The notes: generated from the sequence alone by a model not told the origin. A DNA stretch of 64,000 bases from Eubacterium sp. AF22-8LB (GCF_003458715.1 NZ_QRVI01000010.1:1-64000), one strand, 5' to 3'; counted from the stretch's first letter, positions 1-9,310 are shown. Program-made: numbers and translations.

Positions 1-360
1 ATTTCTCATTTCTCTGGTACTTCTATTTTAGCCGAATTAGGAGATATTGGCAATTATTCTAAGCCATCTCAAATCATTAAATTTGCAGGAGTAGCACCCT
101 ATCACTATGAATCGAGTCAATACAACGCCCAGCACACTGGCATAACCAAGAAGGGATCTAAGTATCTTAGAAAGACTTTGTATCAAATCATACTGACTGT
201 AATTAACAATAATCCTGTATTTAAGAAATACTATCGACTAAAGATTTCTCAAGGTAAAGGACACCGTTGTGCTCAAGGTCACTGCATTAGGAAGCTGCTT
301 AGAATCATTTATCATTTACTAGAAACAGGACAATCATTTGATCCTGCATTATTAAGATAA
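1..360 (+). CDS. IS110-family transposase, C-terminal part (starts before the window)
   Basis: The reading frame is open from base 1 to a TAA at 358-360. The ~119 visible residues match the C-terminal Transposase_20 (IS116/IS110/IS902) domain: a helix-hairpin-helix-like LAELGDIGNYSKPSQIIKFAG stretch split as LAELGDIGNYS and KFAGVAPY, then the typical TGITKKGSKYLRKTLYQ segment and a basic tail. IS110 enzymes are DEDD transposases that act at the element's ends. The N-terminal RuvC-like half lies outside the window, so whether the gene is intact cannot be judged. A perfect inverted repeat follows at 384-414. Confidence 0.88.
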   Translation: MSHFSGTSILAELGDIGNYSKPSQIIKFAGVAPYHYESSQYNAQHTGITKKGSKYLRKTLYQIILTVINNNPVFKKYYRLKISQGKGHRCAQGHCIRKLLRIIYHLLETGQSFDPALLR

Positions 361-383
361 GACAAATGCATCTGAATGCATCT

Positions 384-418
384 GAACTTTTAAAAAATCA
401 CATTTTAAAAGTTCTTTT
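384..418 (+). terminator. Hairpin after the IS110 transposase
   Basis: GAACTTTTAAAA (384-395) and TTTTAAAAGTTC (403-414) form a perfect 12-bp stem with a 7-nt loop followed by TTTT. It is just preceded by a tandem ATGCATCTGA repeat (366-385). It could be a terminator or part of the IS end. Confidence 0.55.
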
Positions 419-530
419 CATCATGCCTAAATGTAATCCAATATTCACATTTTCAAAGATCAATTTAAAACTAACTAAAAAATCTAGTTATTTTATATTT
501 TCAAACTTTTTCATAAAAAATACTTGAATT

Positions 531-1721
531 TTATATAGTTAGCTCCATGACACTTTCTGGATCTATACGGCACGCAAAATTTGAACATGTGGCCGGCTCA
601 TCAAAGCCACAGCCAAACGTAAAATCCGCACCACTATTTCTAAAATAATCGACTATATCATTTAAATCCTGCTTCAACTCAAACACCTCCACATGTGTAT
701 GCGGACCTGTTGAATTTCCACTATTTCCACTCTTCGCAATCACTGTACCCTGACTTACCTGCTGTCCACTTGTTACATAGATTTCATTTGATAAATGTGC
801 GTACGTAATCGCATATAACTTTTCATTTACGGCAACCACCATACAAATCGTGTTACCACCACCATTAGGCCATCCACACATATTTCCAAGATAACCATTA
901 TTTGAATCCACTGGTGCGTGCGCATACAGTACGATTCCATTCGCAACTGCCTTAACATCACTATACATACCACTTGCGATATCTAAACCTAGATGTAAGC
1001 TTCCATCTGGATAGGCCCAGCACCTAGCACTGATTGTACCATTTTCAATTGGATTTTGCCAAAAAGAACTATATGAATCAATCTCATAATTACCACCTAC
1101 TAAGCAGGACATTCCATTGTTTTCTAATGTCTCATAACCACCATAAGATGGTAATGCATATGAACCCGAAATTATTGAATCAACATTTGAATCTGTCTCA
1201 TTCTTGAATTTTGATAAATAAGAAAAACGTTGAAATAAGCGATTCTGACAAACATTTATTCGTTTCATATAATCTTTATATATAGAAAGCTTAGCTGTTT
1301 GATGATCCAAGCTTTGTTTCTCATCCAAATAAACAGACTGTACTTTTTCATAATCTACAAGATAGGAATTTAAATTCTTTTCAATTCTATATGGCATAAG
1401 AATTGAATTCTGTTTTTGAATGCATACAAGCTCTTGACTATATTCCAACCTTTTAAACTCATATAGCCGTTTTTTATGATCGGCTTCCTTCTTTAATTTC
1501 TGTACCCTTTGATTTAACTTTTGAATTCTTTTATTCAATGTATCCATTTCATGATTTAATTCAAGTGAAACATCTCTACATTTCAAGGAAAGAAAGCTTG
1601 CTTTATCTTCGCTTATCACTTCCACTTTATTTTCTAATCCTGTAATTAAAGCATCATAAGTTGAAATAGATACAGATTGAAGTCCAATAAAAAAACAGAC
1701 AAAAAGAGATATACATTTCAT
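531..1721 (-). CDS. Secreted M23 (LytM-type) peptidase with coiled coil
   Basis: The 396-aa protein has an N-terminal signal peptide (residues ~1-20), a long coiled coil (~40-165) and a C-terminal Peptidase_M23 domain (~235-350). Zinc-ligand motifs are visible: HLGLD (His243, Asp247) and HTH (His341, His343), with His309 in the YAHL motif. The family cleaves peptidoglycan peptide bridges, and the coiled-coil plus M23 layout resembles EnvC/NlpD-type hydrolases and activators. All expected catalytic histidines are present, so it is probably active and extracellular. The start is supported by AAGGAG 6 nt upstream of ATG. It is the last gene of a leftward group, 39 bp after the O-antigen-ligase-like gene. 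Confidence 0.85.
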   Translation of the reverse strand: MKCISLFVCFFIGLQSVSISTYDALITGLENKVEVISEDKASFLSLKCRDVSLELNHEMDTLNKRIQKLNQRVQKLKKEADHKKRLYEFKRLEYSQELVCIQKQNSILMPYRIEKNLNSYLVDYEKVQSVYLDEKQSLDHQTAKLSIYKDYMKRINVCQNRLFQRFSYLSKFKNETDSNVDSIISGSYALPSYGGYETLENNGMSCLVGGNYEIDSYSSFWQNPIENGTISARCWAYPDGSLHLGLDIASGMYSDVKAVANGIVLYAHAPVDSNNGYLGNMCGWPNGGGNTICMVVAVNEKLYAITYAHLSNEIYVTSGQQVSQGTVIAKSGNSGNSTGPHTHVEVFELKQDLNDIVDYFRNSGADFTFGCGFDEPATCSNFACRIDPESVMELTI

Positions 1722-1760
1722 ATGACTCCTTCTACTGTCTGTCTTCTATACATATTGTAT

Positions 1761-2906
1761 TTATTTTTCTAAGTACATGCAAGCACTATTTAAAATGATA
1801 AAGCATAACGTACCTGTCGCCACAATGTTCAACGTGCAATCTAATAAACCATAAATCAACACAATCGCAATGAAACACATCATCATTCCAAATAAAGCTG
1901 GATTTTCTTTTCTTGTATTGGACGTAAAGATTTCTTTATTTAACACAAATATATAAACCAACAAGATAAGCGTACCCACTATTCCATATGATAAAATCGA
2001 ATCAATATAAATGTTGTGTGCATGAGGTGCTTTATGTCCATGTACTAAAGGACAAAATTGCTTATAGGTTTGTGGACCCCACCCAAAAAATGGATACATC
2101 GAAATACATAAAAATGCCGTTTTCCAAATTTTGATACGCGATGCAAAGGTAGACATATCACTGATTCTAGGAATTAAGTTTGGCTTTAAAAAGACCAATC
2201 CACATACGCATAGTTCTAAAACAATGGATGTGATAAATAGTTTTTTCCATCGAATACAATAAAGAAAGATGGGAAAAATTATCACAAACGGAAGCAGAGC
2301 TGTTCTTGATCCCGTTAAATACAGTACAAAAAAATTAAAAAGTGCAACGATAAAATAGAAAATTCTATAAAGAATGTTCTCATTCTTTACAAAACGATAC
2401 ATACATATGACACATACAAAATCGATAATCATCGCATAAATATTCGCATTCATAAATGTAGATGTAATTCTTCTTGTTGGTGAATTAAAGATATGGAACT
2501 CTAAAAAAGCACGTCCATTCGCAATTGAAATTTGATTAAATTGATACAGTCCATAAATAGCTGCCAACACAGATAAAACAACAATCAAATCACACATCTT
2601 TTCAAAACAGTTCTTTGTGACGGACTTACGATAATAAGCTCCATAAAGGCCAATCAAGACAAATAACCATACGTTACCAAAGCCATTCCAATTCGCATGG
2701 AGGATCGTAACCACAAATTCCAATCCCACAAAGCTGTAAAAGAAAAGAGCACCTGTTTGTTGCTTAAGTGCATCCACTAATTTATGGCGACATAGAGCCT
2801 GCACTAAAATACATGCAATGCCTATACTTGCGATTTGATATGGCAGAAACAAAAATAGTGTTGCCAGTAAAATCATTTTTTCATCTAAATTAAATTCTTT
2901 TAACAT
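1761..2906 (-). CDS. O-antigen ligase / Wzy-like polytopic membrane protein
   Basis: A 381-aa protein with about ten hydrophobic segments and a large periplasmic-type loop carrying WGPQTYKQFCPL and HGHKAPHAHNIYIDS, typical of the Wzy_C/RfaL ligase family (PF04932). Members polymerise or transfer lipid-linked glycans on the outer face of the membrane; in Gram-positives they serve capsule or wall-glycan assembly. An ATG four codons upstream is possible, but GGGAG sits at the right distance only for the ATG at 2906. No other polysaccharide genes are nearby, so the substrate is unknown. Confidence 0.75.
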   Translation of the reverse strand: MLKEFNLDEKMILLATLFLFLPYQIASIGIACILVQALCRHKLVDALKQQTGALFFYSFVGLEFVVTILHANWNGFGNVWLFVLIGLYGAYYRKSVTKNCFEKMCDLIVVLSVLAAIYGLYQFNQISIANGRAFLEFHIFNSPTRRITSTFMNANIYAMIIDFVCVICMYRFVKNENILYRIFYFIVALFNFFVLYLTGSRTALLPFVIIFPIFLYCIRWKKLFITSIVLELCVCGLVFLKPNLIPRISDMSTFASRIKIWKTAFLCISMYPFFGWGPQTYKQFCPLVHGHKAPHAHNIYIDSILSYGIVGTLILLVYIFVLNKEIFTSNTRKENPALFGMMMCFIAIVLIYGLLDCTLNIVATGTLCFIILNSACMYLEK

Positions 2907-2918
2907 ATATTCTCCCAT

Positions 2919-2946
2919 TAAAATAAGCTGGTTTCCCAGCTTAATT
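2919..2946 (-). terminator. Terminator after tRNA-Thr
   Basis: On the minus strand AAGCTGG-GAAA-CCAGCTT (2925-2942) is followed by ATTTTAAT. It lies directly 3' of tRNA-Thr. Confidence 0.6.
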
Positions 2947-2953
2947 TTAAACG

Positions 2954-3028
2954 TGGTGCCGACTATCGGATTTGAACCAATGACCTACGCGTTACGAGTG
3001 CGTTGCACTACCACTGTGCTAAGTCGGC
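2954..3028 (-). tRNA. tRNA-Thr (anticodon CGT)
   Basis: The acceptor stem GCCGACT/AGTCGGC pairs perfectly, and the 3' CCA is encoded (TGG at 2954-2956). The D-arm and a TTCAAATC T-loop are present. The anticodon loop CTCGTAA gives anticodon CGT. The closing pair of the anticodon stem next to the loop is A-C rather than Watson-Crick. Confidence 0.93.
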
Positions 3029-3061
3029 AAGTTGACTACCCTATAAGGATAGTCTTATTTT

Positions 3062-4360
3062 TTAAGATTGTAAAGCAGAAATCATCTGTTCATAATAGGT
3101 GATTTGTTGCTGTAAAGATGCTAACATCTGATTATTTGTGATAATCTGCGCCTGAATATCCGTAGTATCTTCACCTACCTGTTGTGCATAAGCCAAATCA
3201 TCCTCTAAGCTCTTCGCATATTGGGAATATACATTATATTCATTTTGTGCACTCGCCAATGAATTTTGATATTCTTGTACTTTCGCTTTATTTTCTTCTT
3301 TTTGTTTTTCTTCTTCCTCTTTTGCCTTTTCCTCAGCTGCTGTCTTTAATTCTTCCTGCTCTTTACATAGATCCATAAACTCTTTGCCTGTCTTTGATGT
3401 TGATAAAGTATTTACCTCATCCTTCAAATCCTTAGACAATGAACTATAGGTAGACTGCATATCAACAACTGCCATTTTTTCAGTGTCTGATTTTGTATCC
3501 CAGTTATTTAATAAATCCATGATTTTTTGATAGCCTGGTAATTTTACTTCTTCTTTTGTTTCTTTAAGATTTTCCATCTTCTTCAACAATTGTTTGTATG
3601 TTTTACCCGTTTGTTCTTTAAAATATTCGTTGATAGAAATCTTTTGTTTATCAAGAAGCTTCTTATAATCTGCATCCAAATCAAGCAGTTCAAGCTTTTC
3701 AGCATCCGACATCATATTGTCTCCATATTCATCCGCATAAGATACAAGCTTATCGTATGTTTTTTGTTGCGATTCAGAAACAATATTTTGCGGATTATAA
3801 ATCAACACCTTATATGAATAACCACCTAAAGCGACTAAGCCCGCAAAAATTACAGCCAACACAATCTTCGTCGTTGTTTTCATTGGTTTCTTAGACTTCT
3901 TCTCTTTTGGCTTTTTCTCTTTCTTCTCTACCTTTTCTTTTTTCTCACTTTTTTCTTTTTTCTTTTTAGGCTTCTTTGGTCTTTCTTCTTTAGCCACAGG
4001 CGCTACATCCTCATCCTCATCCTCTTCATCATTGGACATATCCTGTAACATCGCATGAACAAGATCTAAAGCCTCATTAGACTGTCCTTTTTCTAGTGAA
4101 GAAGTTGTAAAATCTTCATCCATATCCTTTAAATCATCTTTATGCTCTTGGTAAAAACGCTCTTCTTCCGCAATTGTTTTCTGACCACGCTCTCTACGAA
4201 GCATATCCAAGGCAGAAGATAATGTCTTTTCTGCTTGTTTTCTTTCAGCATCTGACATTTCTTTTTCTTCTTTTGGCTTCTTTAATTCATCGTTATATTC
4301 TGTTTTTTTATCTAAAAGTGCTTTTGAATAAGCATCTATATTTGTATCTTTTTTGCTCAT
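3062..4360 (-). CDS. Lysine/glutamate-rich membrane-anchored protein of unknown function
   Basis: The 432-aa protein begins with a highly charged cytoplasmic-type region (runs of KKEKSEKKEK type at ~125-165). It has one transmembrane helix near residues 167-187 (KIVLAVIFAGLVALGGYSY) and then an extracellular region with coiled-coil repeats to the C-terminus. No signal peptide or catalytic motif is visible. The layout (charged N-terminus, single TM, coiled coil outside) resembles cell-envelope scaffold or division-associated proteins, but no family is recognised. AAGGAAAA precedes the ATG. tRNA-Thr follows on the same strand. Confidence 0.6.
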   Translation of the reverse strand: MSKKDTNIDAYSKALLDKKTEYNDELKKPKEEKEMSDAERKQAEKTLSSALDMLRRERGQKTIAEEERFYQEHKDDLKDMDEDFTTSSLEKGQSNEALDLVHAMLQDMSNDEEDEDEDVAPVAKEERPKKPKKKKEKSEKKEKVEKKEKKPKEKKSKKPMKTTTKIVLAVIFAGLVALGGYSYKVLIYNPQNIVSESQQKTYDKLVSYADEYGDNMMSDAEKLELLDLDADYKKLLDKQKISINEYFKEQTGKTYKQLLKKMENLKETKEEVKLPGYQKIMDLLNNWDTKSDTEKMAVVDMQSTYSSLSKDLKDEVNTLSTSKTGKEFMDLCKEQEELKTAAEEKAKEEEEKQKEENKAKVQEYQNSLASAQNEYNVYSQYAKSLEDDLAYAQQVGEDTTDIQAQIITNNQMLASLQQQITYYEQMISALQS

Positions 4361-4396
4361 AATTTATTTTCCTTAGTACCCATCTATTTTAGCACA

Positions 4397-5176
4397 TTAT
4401 AAGCCTTCTTTTTCAACAAATTCATAAAAAGATTTTTCCTTCACAAAATCCTCTTTTTTCACCTTTCCAATAGGCTGGGCATAAAAAATAAACTCATCTT
4501 GCCCATTCAATTCGAACTTCTTATCACAAATTGATGTTACACATGCCCCAATCCCACAAGTTCCAAGTCCAACACTCGTACTTGCTAGATATATATTTTC
4601 TCCGACATGTCCTAAATCCACCAAGGCAATTCGATGTGCAAAATCTCCATATCTCCATTCCGTTCGATAGGGAATGTAACTGAAATAGAAGATCACATTG
4701 GCTTTTAAGGCCCACGTCTGATCACACAAGGAAGCTGAAAGAACATCTTTCACCTGATCAAGTGGATTTAAAAACTCAATTTTATGTTCCATCGGTAAAT
4801 AATGATACGTGCCTGGTTCTAACCCTTCTACATTTTGACATACAAAGTAGAGCTCAAAGCCATGACGAGCCCCACCAGATGGGACAGTACGCAAGGTTGC
4901 ATACTTTTTGCCCCGTAATTCCTTTACACCTTGACAAGTCCACAACATGTAAGAAAGCTCTAACAGAGACATTGCTTCATTTGTATAGACTCTAGAGCTA
5001 TGACGTGTATTTATAATATTTAGAAAATCAGTTTGAATCGATAAATCCTTAAAATTTCTAGGTAAATCTATCGATTCTTCTCGCATTCTTTCCTTCACAA
5101 GTGGTGGTTGGGGCAACTTTTTATCTTGGTCTGACTCAAAGTCTACATTTTCATATTTTAATTCAGAATAATCCAT
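4397..5176 (-). CDS. SagB-type / nitroreductase-family dehydrogenase
   Basis: This 259-aa protein has SagB/ThcOx-like features: RHSSRVY near the start, the FMN-binding PSGGARHGFELYFV stretch, GTYHYLP, and a C-terminal nitroreductase fold ending in GIGACVTSICD...YAQPIGKV. SagB-type enzymes are FMN-dependent and oxidise azolines in peptide toxins. Here there is no SagC/SagD cyclodehydratase or precursor peptide nearby, so it could equally be a general nitroreductase. The start at 5176 is chosen because AGGAGA lies 9 nt upstream; a start 10 codons earlier would overlap the preceding gene and lacks a ribosome-binding site. It is last in the LRR-VWA-MoxR operon. Confidence 0.78.
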   Translation of the reverse strand: MDYSELKYENVDFESDQDKKLPQPPLVKERMREESIDLPRNFKDLSIQTDFLNIINTRHSSRVYTNEAMSLLELSYMLWTCQGVKELRGKKYATLRTVPSGGARHGFELYFVCQNVEGLEPGTYHYLPMEHKIEFLNPLDQVKDVLSASLCDQTWALKANVIFYFSYIPYRTEWRYGDFAHRIALVDLGHVGENIYLASTSVGLGTCGIGACVTSICDKKFELNGQDEFIFYAQPIGKVKKEDFVKEKSFYEFVEKEGL

Positions 5177-5189
5177 AGTATCTATTCTC

Positions 5190-6659
5190 CTAATGCTGTA
5201 GCTCATCTAACAAACGAGCTTTTTGTGTTCCTATCAATAAGACTTGTTTATACTTTTCATAAACCGTAATAGAATGAGAGCTTAAATACAAAGCCATCTC
5301 ACTTGACATAGTCAAATTCGTGACAAAAATTGTCATTTCCTGTCCATTCTTAAATGCACTCTCCATAAATTCAAACGCATTTTCAATTTGAATCTTTAAA
5401 TTTTCATCCAAGACATCCACCTTATTCTTTTGTTCAAAGAAAGATTTTGTACATTGATCAAAACGATCCTTAGGTGATAAAGCTTCATCCACATTTACCT
5501 TTTGAATTTGTTCTAAAACCACATCATATTCATGTTTTTGACGAACACTCAACAATTCACTTTGTACCTTATCATGATAGATATCCATAAATTCTTTAAC
5601 ACAAGCTTTATAAGAAGAATCCATCTTCTTTCGATACTCCTTTAAAAATCCGTACCAAAGATCGGTACAATTCTTTTCAAAAGAATACTGCATTACATTT
5701 CTTAATAGCCCATCTATAACTAAATTGACAACAGATACTCTTTCATCAAAATCAGCATTAAATAAGCGAGCATATATTTGACTGGATACATTGCCATTTA
5801 AAATATCATCAATTCCATAATCATCCTGATACTTTTTATAAACAAGGTAATACGCAAAGACATCTTCCGCGATATCTTCATGGTGCAAATATTCATAAAT
5901 CGTATCCTGCGAAATTTCCAGATTCATTTTTTCATAAGTATATAATAAATGCGATAAGTCTTCCCAGCCTCGCGCCGTCACAAATTCCATACCATCTACA
6001 CTTGTTGAAACCGTATAGAAATGGTTCGGTTTTAATTCTAAATAGCTTAGAATCATTGGATGAATATGACTTGAAATCGCATATTCCTTCCACACATAAT
6101 AGTCCGTTTCCACATTTATATAGCGAATTCGGTCCATTGTCACAACATCAAAATCACGAACCGATTTATTATATTCACTCGGATTTCCTGCAGCCACAAT
6201 AATCCAGCCAGCTGGAACTTTCTGATTTCCAAAGGTCTTATTTTGTAAAAACTGCAGCATTGTAGGTGCGAGTGTTTCCGAAACACAATTGATTTCATCA
6301 ATAAATAGTATTCCTTCCTTTAAGCCTGTATCTTCCATCTTTGAATATACACTCGCAATAATTTCACTCATTGTATATTCCGTAATTGAATAGTTTTTTC
6401 CATCAAATACTTTTTCTTGAATAAAAGGAAGCCCCACAGCACTTTGTCTAGTGTGATGCGTAATCGTATAGCTCACTAAACCAATTTGGCATTCCTTTGA
6501 GATTTGTTCCATAATCTGTGTTTTTCCAATTCCAGGAGGACCAATCAGCAATAAAGGTCGTTGATTTTTCGATTCAATCGCATATTCACCAAATGAATTC
6601 TTTGACAAATACGCCTTAACTGTATTTTTAATTTCATTTTTTGCTTGTAAAATATTCAT
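5190..6659 (-). CDS. MoxR-type AAA+ ATPase (AAA_5)
   Basis: This 489-aa AAA+ ATPase has Walker A GPPGIGKT (residues 40-47), Walker B ILFIDE (117-122) and a sensor-1 AAGNP motif (~156). MoxR-family ATPases act as chaperones that load cofactors or activate VWA-domain partners. The gene overlaps its upstream neighbour, a VWA-like protein, by 4 bp (ATGA), which strongly suggests the two form a complex. The C-terminal ~200 residues are family-specific and end with a predicted VWA-like/Rossmann segment (MTIFVTNLTMSSEMALYLSS). Its substrate here is unknown. Confidence 0.85.
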   Translation of the reverse strand: MNILQAKNEIKNTVKAYLSKNSFGEYAIESKNQRPLLLIGPPGIGKTQIMEQISKECQIGLVSYTITHHTRQSAVGLPFIQEKVFDGKNYSITEYTMSEIIASVYSKMEDTGLKEGILFIDEINCVSETLAPTMLQFLQNKTFGNQKVPAGWIIVAAGNPSEYNKSVRDFDVVTMDRIRYINVETDYYVWKEYAISSHIHPMILSYLELKPNHFYTVSTSVDGMEFVTARGWEDLSHLLYTYEKMNLEISQDTIYEYLHHEDIAEDVFAYYLVYKKYQDDYGIDDILNGNVSSQIYARLFNADFDERVSVVNLVIDGLLRNVMQYSFEKNCTDLWYGFLKEYRKKMDSSYKACVKEFMDIYHDKVQSELLSVRQKHEYDVVLEQIQKVNVDEALSPKDRFDQCTKSFFEQKNKVDVLDENLKIQIENAFEFMESAFKNGQEMTIFVTNLTMSSEMALYLSSHSITVYEKYKQVLLIGTQKARLLDELQH

Positions 6660-7924
6660 AATTTTTCTTCCAATCTATATTGAACAGCCCAAGAAGGCAC
6701 TTTACTTTGATCATAGTCATCTAAATATATAAAAGCCGTTTTATAAGCTGGATTTTTTTTAGGATAGATTCCCTTTCCATCAGTAAAATAGAGTAATCCA
6801 CAAAGATTTTGAAAGGCATGTCCATCGATCAAATCATTCACATAGCTAAAAACGGGTCGAAAATCAGTATTGCTTCCACCCACTAATGTAAATGAATTTA
6901 ACAATATATCCATTTCATTTTGGTTTGACACCACATCATCCTTACGAATTCTGTCATCACATTGAATAATATGTACCTTACAGGTCTTATAAAACATGTT
7001 AGAAGTACTTAAAATACTGTAGGTATTTGACACAAAACGCTTTGCGAGGGCTTCATCAATCGAATAGCTCGTATCTAATGCGATCACAAACTCATAAATC
7101 TTCTTAACCTCTTTGGTTTCCAAAGGTTCCATTAATGGCATGTTTTTATATACGGACAACCCATATGTGTAATAGGATAAATCAAATTCATCTGGGTTAA
7201 TTTGCAGTTCTTCTTTCATGATGCTAAAACGCTTTAAAAATTGTGCAAAGGAATATTTTGATTTTTTCGCTTGTAAATGCGTCACAAGAAAGGCATCCCC
7301 TTCTTCATTGTCTTTCCCTTTTTGTTTGTGATCAAAAAGCGTTTGTTTGGCAACACTCTGCCATTTTTTTTGTAGCGAAGAAGCCATTGGCATTTGTTCA
7401 TCTTGCTCTTTAGGCCACAAAGCATGATCATCCACCACAAATTCATAATATAGATTTTGTATATCTTCATACGTAGTTAGCCATTCATACACAGTTATAC
7501 AACTAATCCCTGGAAGGCTTTCAAGCTTACTATAAACATCCTTTCGAGCATAGGATAAAATACGTGAAATACTCTTTTTATGCATCGAATCTAACGTATA
7601 CTCTACGATAATATCGCAGGCTACATTCCATATAAAATCAATACGATTCTTTTTTAGCCATATATGATTATATAGACAGTGCAAAATACTATGTAAGTAA
7701 GCACGATTTAAAAATATTGAATTTCTTTGAAACAAATCAATAATCTTCAATGGATTGTAATAAAAATACATTCCATTCGTTGCACACGTCGCGATTCTAT
7801 CATCTGCTGTAAATTCTAATGTATTCAGTGCGGTTAAAAAATGTGGCATATCCATATAAAGCTCAGTTCTAACTAGTTCTAAAATATGGATTGCCTTTTC
7901 TATTTCCCAATCTTTTTGTCGCAT
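6656..7924 (-). CDS. VWA-like metallopeptidase-domain protein (DUF2201 type), MoxR partner
   Basis: The 422-aa protein resembles the DUF2201/VWA-like family. An N-terminal helical putative-metallopeptidase region (LHSILHCLYNHIW, residues ~78-90) is followed by a C-terminal VWA-like fold with a MIDAS-type DTSYS motif (VIALDTSYSID, ~280). The N-terminal motif lacks a clean HExxH and reads HxxxH, so protease activity is doubtful. The family is consistently encoded beside MoxR ATPases, as here (4-bp overlap). Translation appears coupled to the LRR gene upstream, because their stop and start overlap in TAATG. Confidence 0.75.
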   Translation of the reverse strand: MRQKDWEIEKAIHILELVRTELYMDMPHFLTALNTLEFTADDRIATCATNGMYFYYNPLKIIDLFQRNSIFLNRAYLHSILHCLYNHIWLKKNRIDFIWNVACDIIVEYTLDSMHKKSISRILSYARKDVYSKLESLPGISCITVYEWLTTYEDIQNLYYEFVVDDHALWPKEQDEQMPMASSLQKKWQSVAKQTLFDHKQKGKDNEEGDAFLVTHLQAKKSKYSFAQFLKRFSIMKEELQINPDEFDLSYYTYGLSVYKNMPLMEPLETKEVKKIYEFVIALDTSYSIDEALAKRFVSNTYSILSTSNMFYKTCKVHIIQCDDRIRKDDVVSNQNEMDILLNSFTLVGGSNTDFRPVFSYVNDLIDGHAFQNLCGLLYFTDGKGIYPKKNPAYKTAFIYLDDYDQSKVPSWAVQYRLEEKL

Positions 7925-8829
7925 TAAAAATCCTCAAAAGAATACGACGATGACTGACTAAAGTACGTATTCTTTAATTCCATCAATATAGTTCGTTTTT
8001 CTAAATCCTTCTCATTCGAAATTAATCGGACCAAATCATTTTGATCCATACATTTCTCATCAATTAACTTTTCAACCATAACACATACATCTTTATATGA
8101 ATGAAGATAAGAAGTCAAATCATGTGCACGTAAATAAGAATTATATTGTTTTGAACCCATCATGAAGCGAAGAATCGCAACATGAAAGATACAAGCATCG
8201 CTTTCTTCAGCACATAGTTTCTCGAAGCAGGCATCATATCCATCAAAGTCGATTCTTCCATCCTTAAAGCATTGACGCATACGAAACCCTTCTCCCTCAA
8301 TATTTAAGGCAAAAATATGAGCAGGCCCTACTTCATCATAACCACCATTGTATTCTGGATAGAAAATCGAGCCATCCAAAAAGTGAATTTCAATATCCCA
8401 AGTGATTTGCGTTAGAATTTGTTTCAAGAAAGTAATGTCCATAACGAAACAATCATAATAGATATGATTCAGTCTTAAACAATTCATAAATACATCACTG
8501 CCAATACTCGATAAACCGGATGGTAAGCTTAATTCTTTTAGTTTTCGACAATTGTAGAAGGCATAATCCCCCAGCTTTTGAATCGTACTCGGTAGCTTCA
8601 CACTTTCTACATCACTTCCACTACATTCATGATAAGAAGCTGGAATATCTAAATTTAATATAGCTTGTGATAAATCTACTTCTTTCTTTGAAAAACAATA
8701 GTTTCCTATTTCACATACCTTATATCCATCAATATATTCTGGTATATCAACAAATGGATTAGAGGAATATACTCTTTTTATACGTATCGAATCTTCATTT
8801 ATTTTTTCATAATATACACAAATTTCCAT
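7924..8829 (-). CDS. BspA-like leucine-rich-repeat protein
   Basis: The protein of about 301 aa has an LRR_5/BspA-like centre: repeats around IGNYCFSKKEVDLS and VKLPSTIQKLGDYAFYNCRKLKELSLPSGLSSIGSDVF (given in pieces: LGDYAFYNCRKL, SSIGSDVFMNC). A C-terminal helical domain follows. There is no signal peptide, so it is probably cytoplasmic, unlike surface BspA proteins. The start at 8829 is preferred because a TATAAT ends only 6 nt upstream of that ATG, which would make the mRNA leaderless. The longer reading frame (ATG at 8862) would begin upstream of the promoter. It is first in the LRR-VWA-MoxR-SagB operon. Confidence 0.7.
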   Translation of the reverse strand: MEICVYYEKINEDSIRIKRVYSSNPFVDIPEYIDGYKVCEIGNYCFSKKEVDLSQAILNLDIPASYHECSGSDVESVKLPSTIQKLGDYAFYNCRKLKELSLPSGLSSIGSDVFMNCLRLNHIYYDCFVMDITFLKQILTQITWDIEIHFLDGSIFYPEYNGGYDEVGPAHIFALNIEGEGFRMRQCFKDGRIDFDGYDACFEKLCAEESDACIFHVAILRFMMGSKQYNSYLRAHDLTSYLHSYKDVCVMVEKLIDEKCMDQNDLVRLISNEKDLEKRTILMELKNTYFSQSSSYSFEDF

Positions 8830-8843
8830 ACAAAAATTATAGC
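8830..8843 (-). promoter_or_regulatory. Extended -10 promoter giving a leaderless LRR mRNA
   Basis: On the minus strand TGCTATAAT (extended -10, hexamer 8841-8836) is followed by six bases and then the ATG at 8829. The expected transcription start is at or next to the A of the start codon. Confidence 0.6.
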
Positions 8844-8852
8844 ACAAATAGA

Positions 8853-8880
8853 AAAAAGACAACTACCGAAGTAATTGTCT
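8853..8880 (-). terminator. Terminator after tRNA-Leu
   Basis: AGACAATTAC-TTCG-GTAGTTGTCT on the minus strand followed by TTTTT. Its U-tract lies immediately upstream of the LRR-gene promoter. Confidence 0.75.
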
Positions 8881-8891
8881 TGATTTACAAG

Positions 8892-8975
8892 TGGTGCGGG
8901 TGAAGGGACTCGAACCCCCACGCCGAAGGCGCCAGATCCTAAGTCTGGTGCGTCTGCCAATTTCGCCACACCCGC
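8892..8975 (-). tRNA. tRNA-Leu (anticodon TAG)
   Basis: A class II tRNA with acceptor stem GCGGGTG/CACCCGC, long variable arm (GGCGCCTTCGGCGT), T-loop TTCGAGT and encoded CCA. The anticodon loop CTTAGGA gives TAG, reading CUA/CUN leucine codons. Confidence 0.96.
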
Positions 8976-9061
8976 ATTTCCAACGTGCTCACATATAATA
9001 CACTAAGGTAATACAAAATGCAAGCACTTTTTCAAAAAAAAAGAAACTATCTTCATAGTTT

Positions 9062-9310
9062 CTAATGTAAAATCGTAGGTTTATGCATCATTTCGATTTC
9101 ATCTTGTATGTATGCCTCTACTTTTTCAAGAAGCTCATCCGTAACCTCAATGTCACCCACCATAAAAGGACCATCTCCCATGTCAGCCTCTTTCACAAAC
9201 TTAACTTGTGGAAGCTGTGCCATTGGACGATCACCAAATTCTTTTTCAAATTTTTCTAATTGCTTAATAATAGGTTCTGCAATTTTTTTAATCATTTCAT
9301 CTTCTGTCAT
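9062..9310 (-). CDS. Small acidic protein of unknown function
   Basis: The 82-aa, strongly acidic protein starts MTEDEMIKKIAEPI and ends EMMHKPTILH. No domain is recognised. The start at 9310 (not the longer frame to 9346) is set by a near-consensus promoter, TTGTCA-17 bp-TATAAT, whose -10 ends 7 nt before the ATG, so the transcript would be leaderless. Composition and length look like a conserved Bacillota hypothetical rather than a random frame. Confidence 0.6.
   Translation of the reverse strand: MTEDEMIKKIAEPIIKQLEKFEKEFGDRPMAQLPQVKFVKEADMGDGPFMVGDIEVTDELLEKVEAYIQDEIEMMHKPTILH

Noticed and set aside
3032..3060. Terminator between tRNA-Thr and the charged membrane protein gene
   Set aside because: The hairpin GACTACCC/GGATAGTC has its T-run on the plus strand, where no gene ends, so it cannot terminate the minus-strand transcript.
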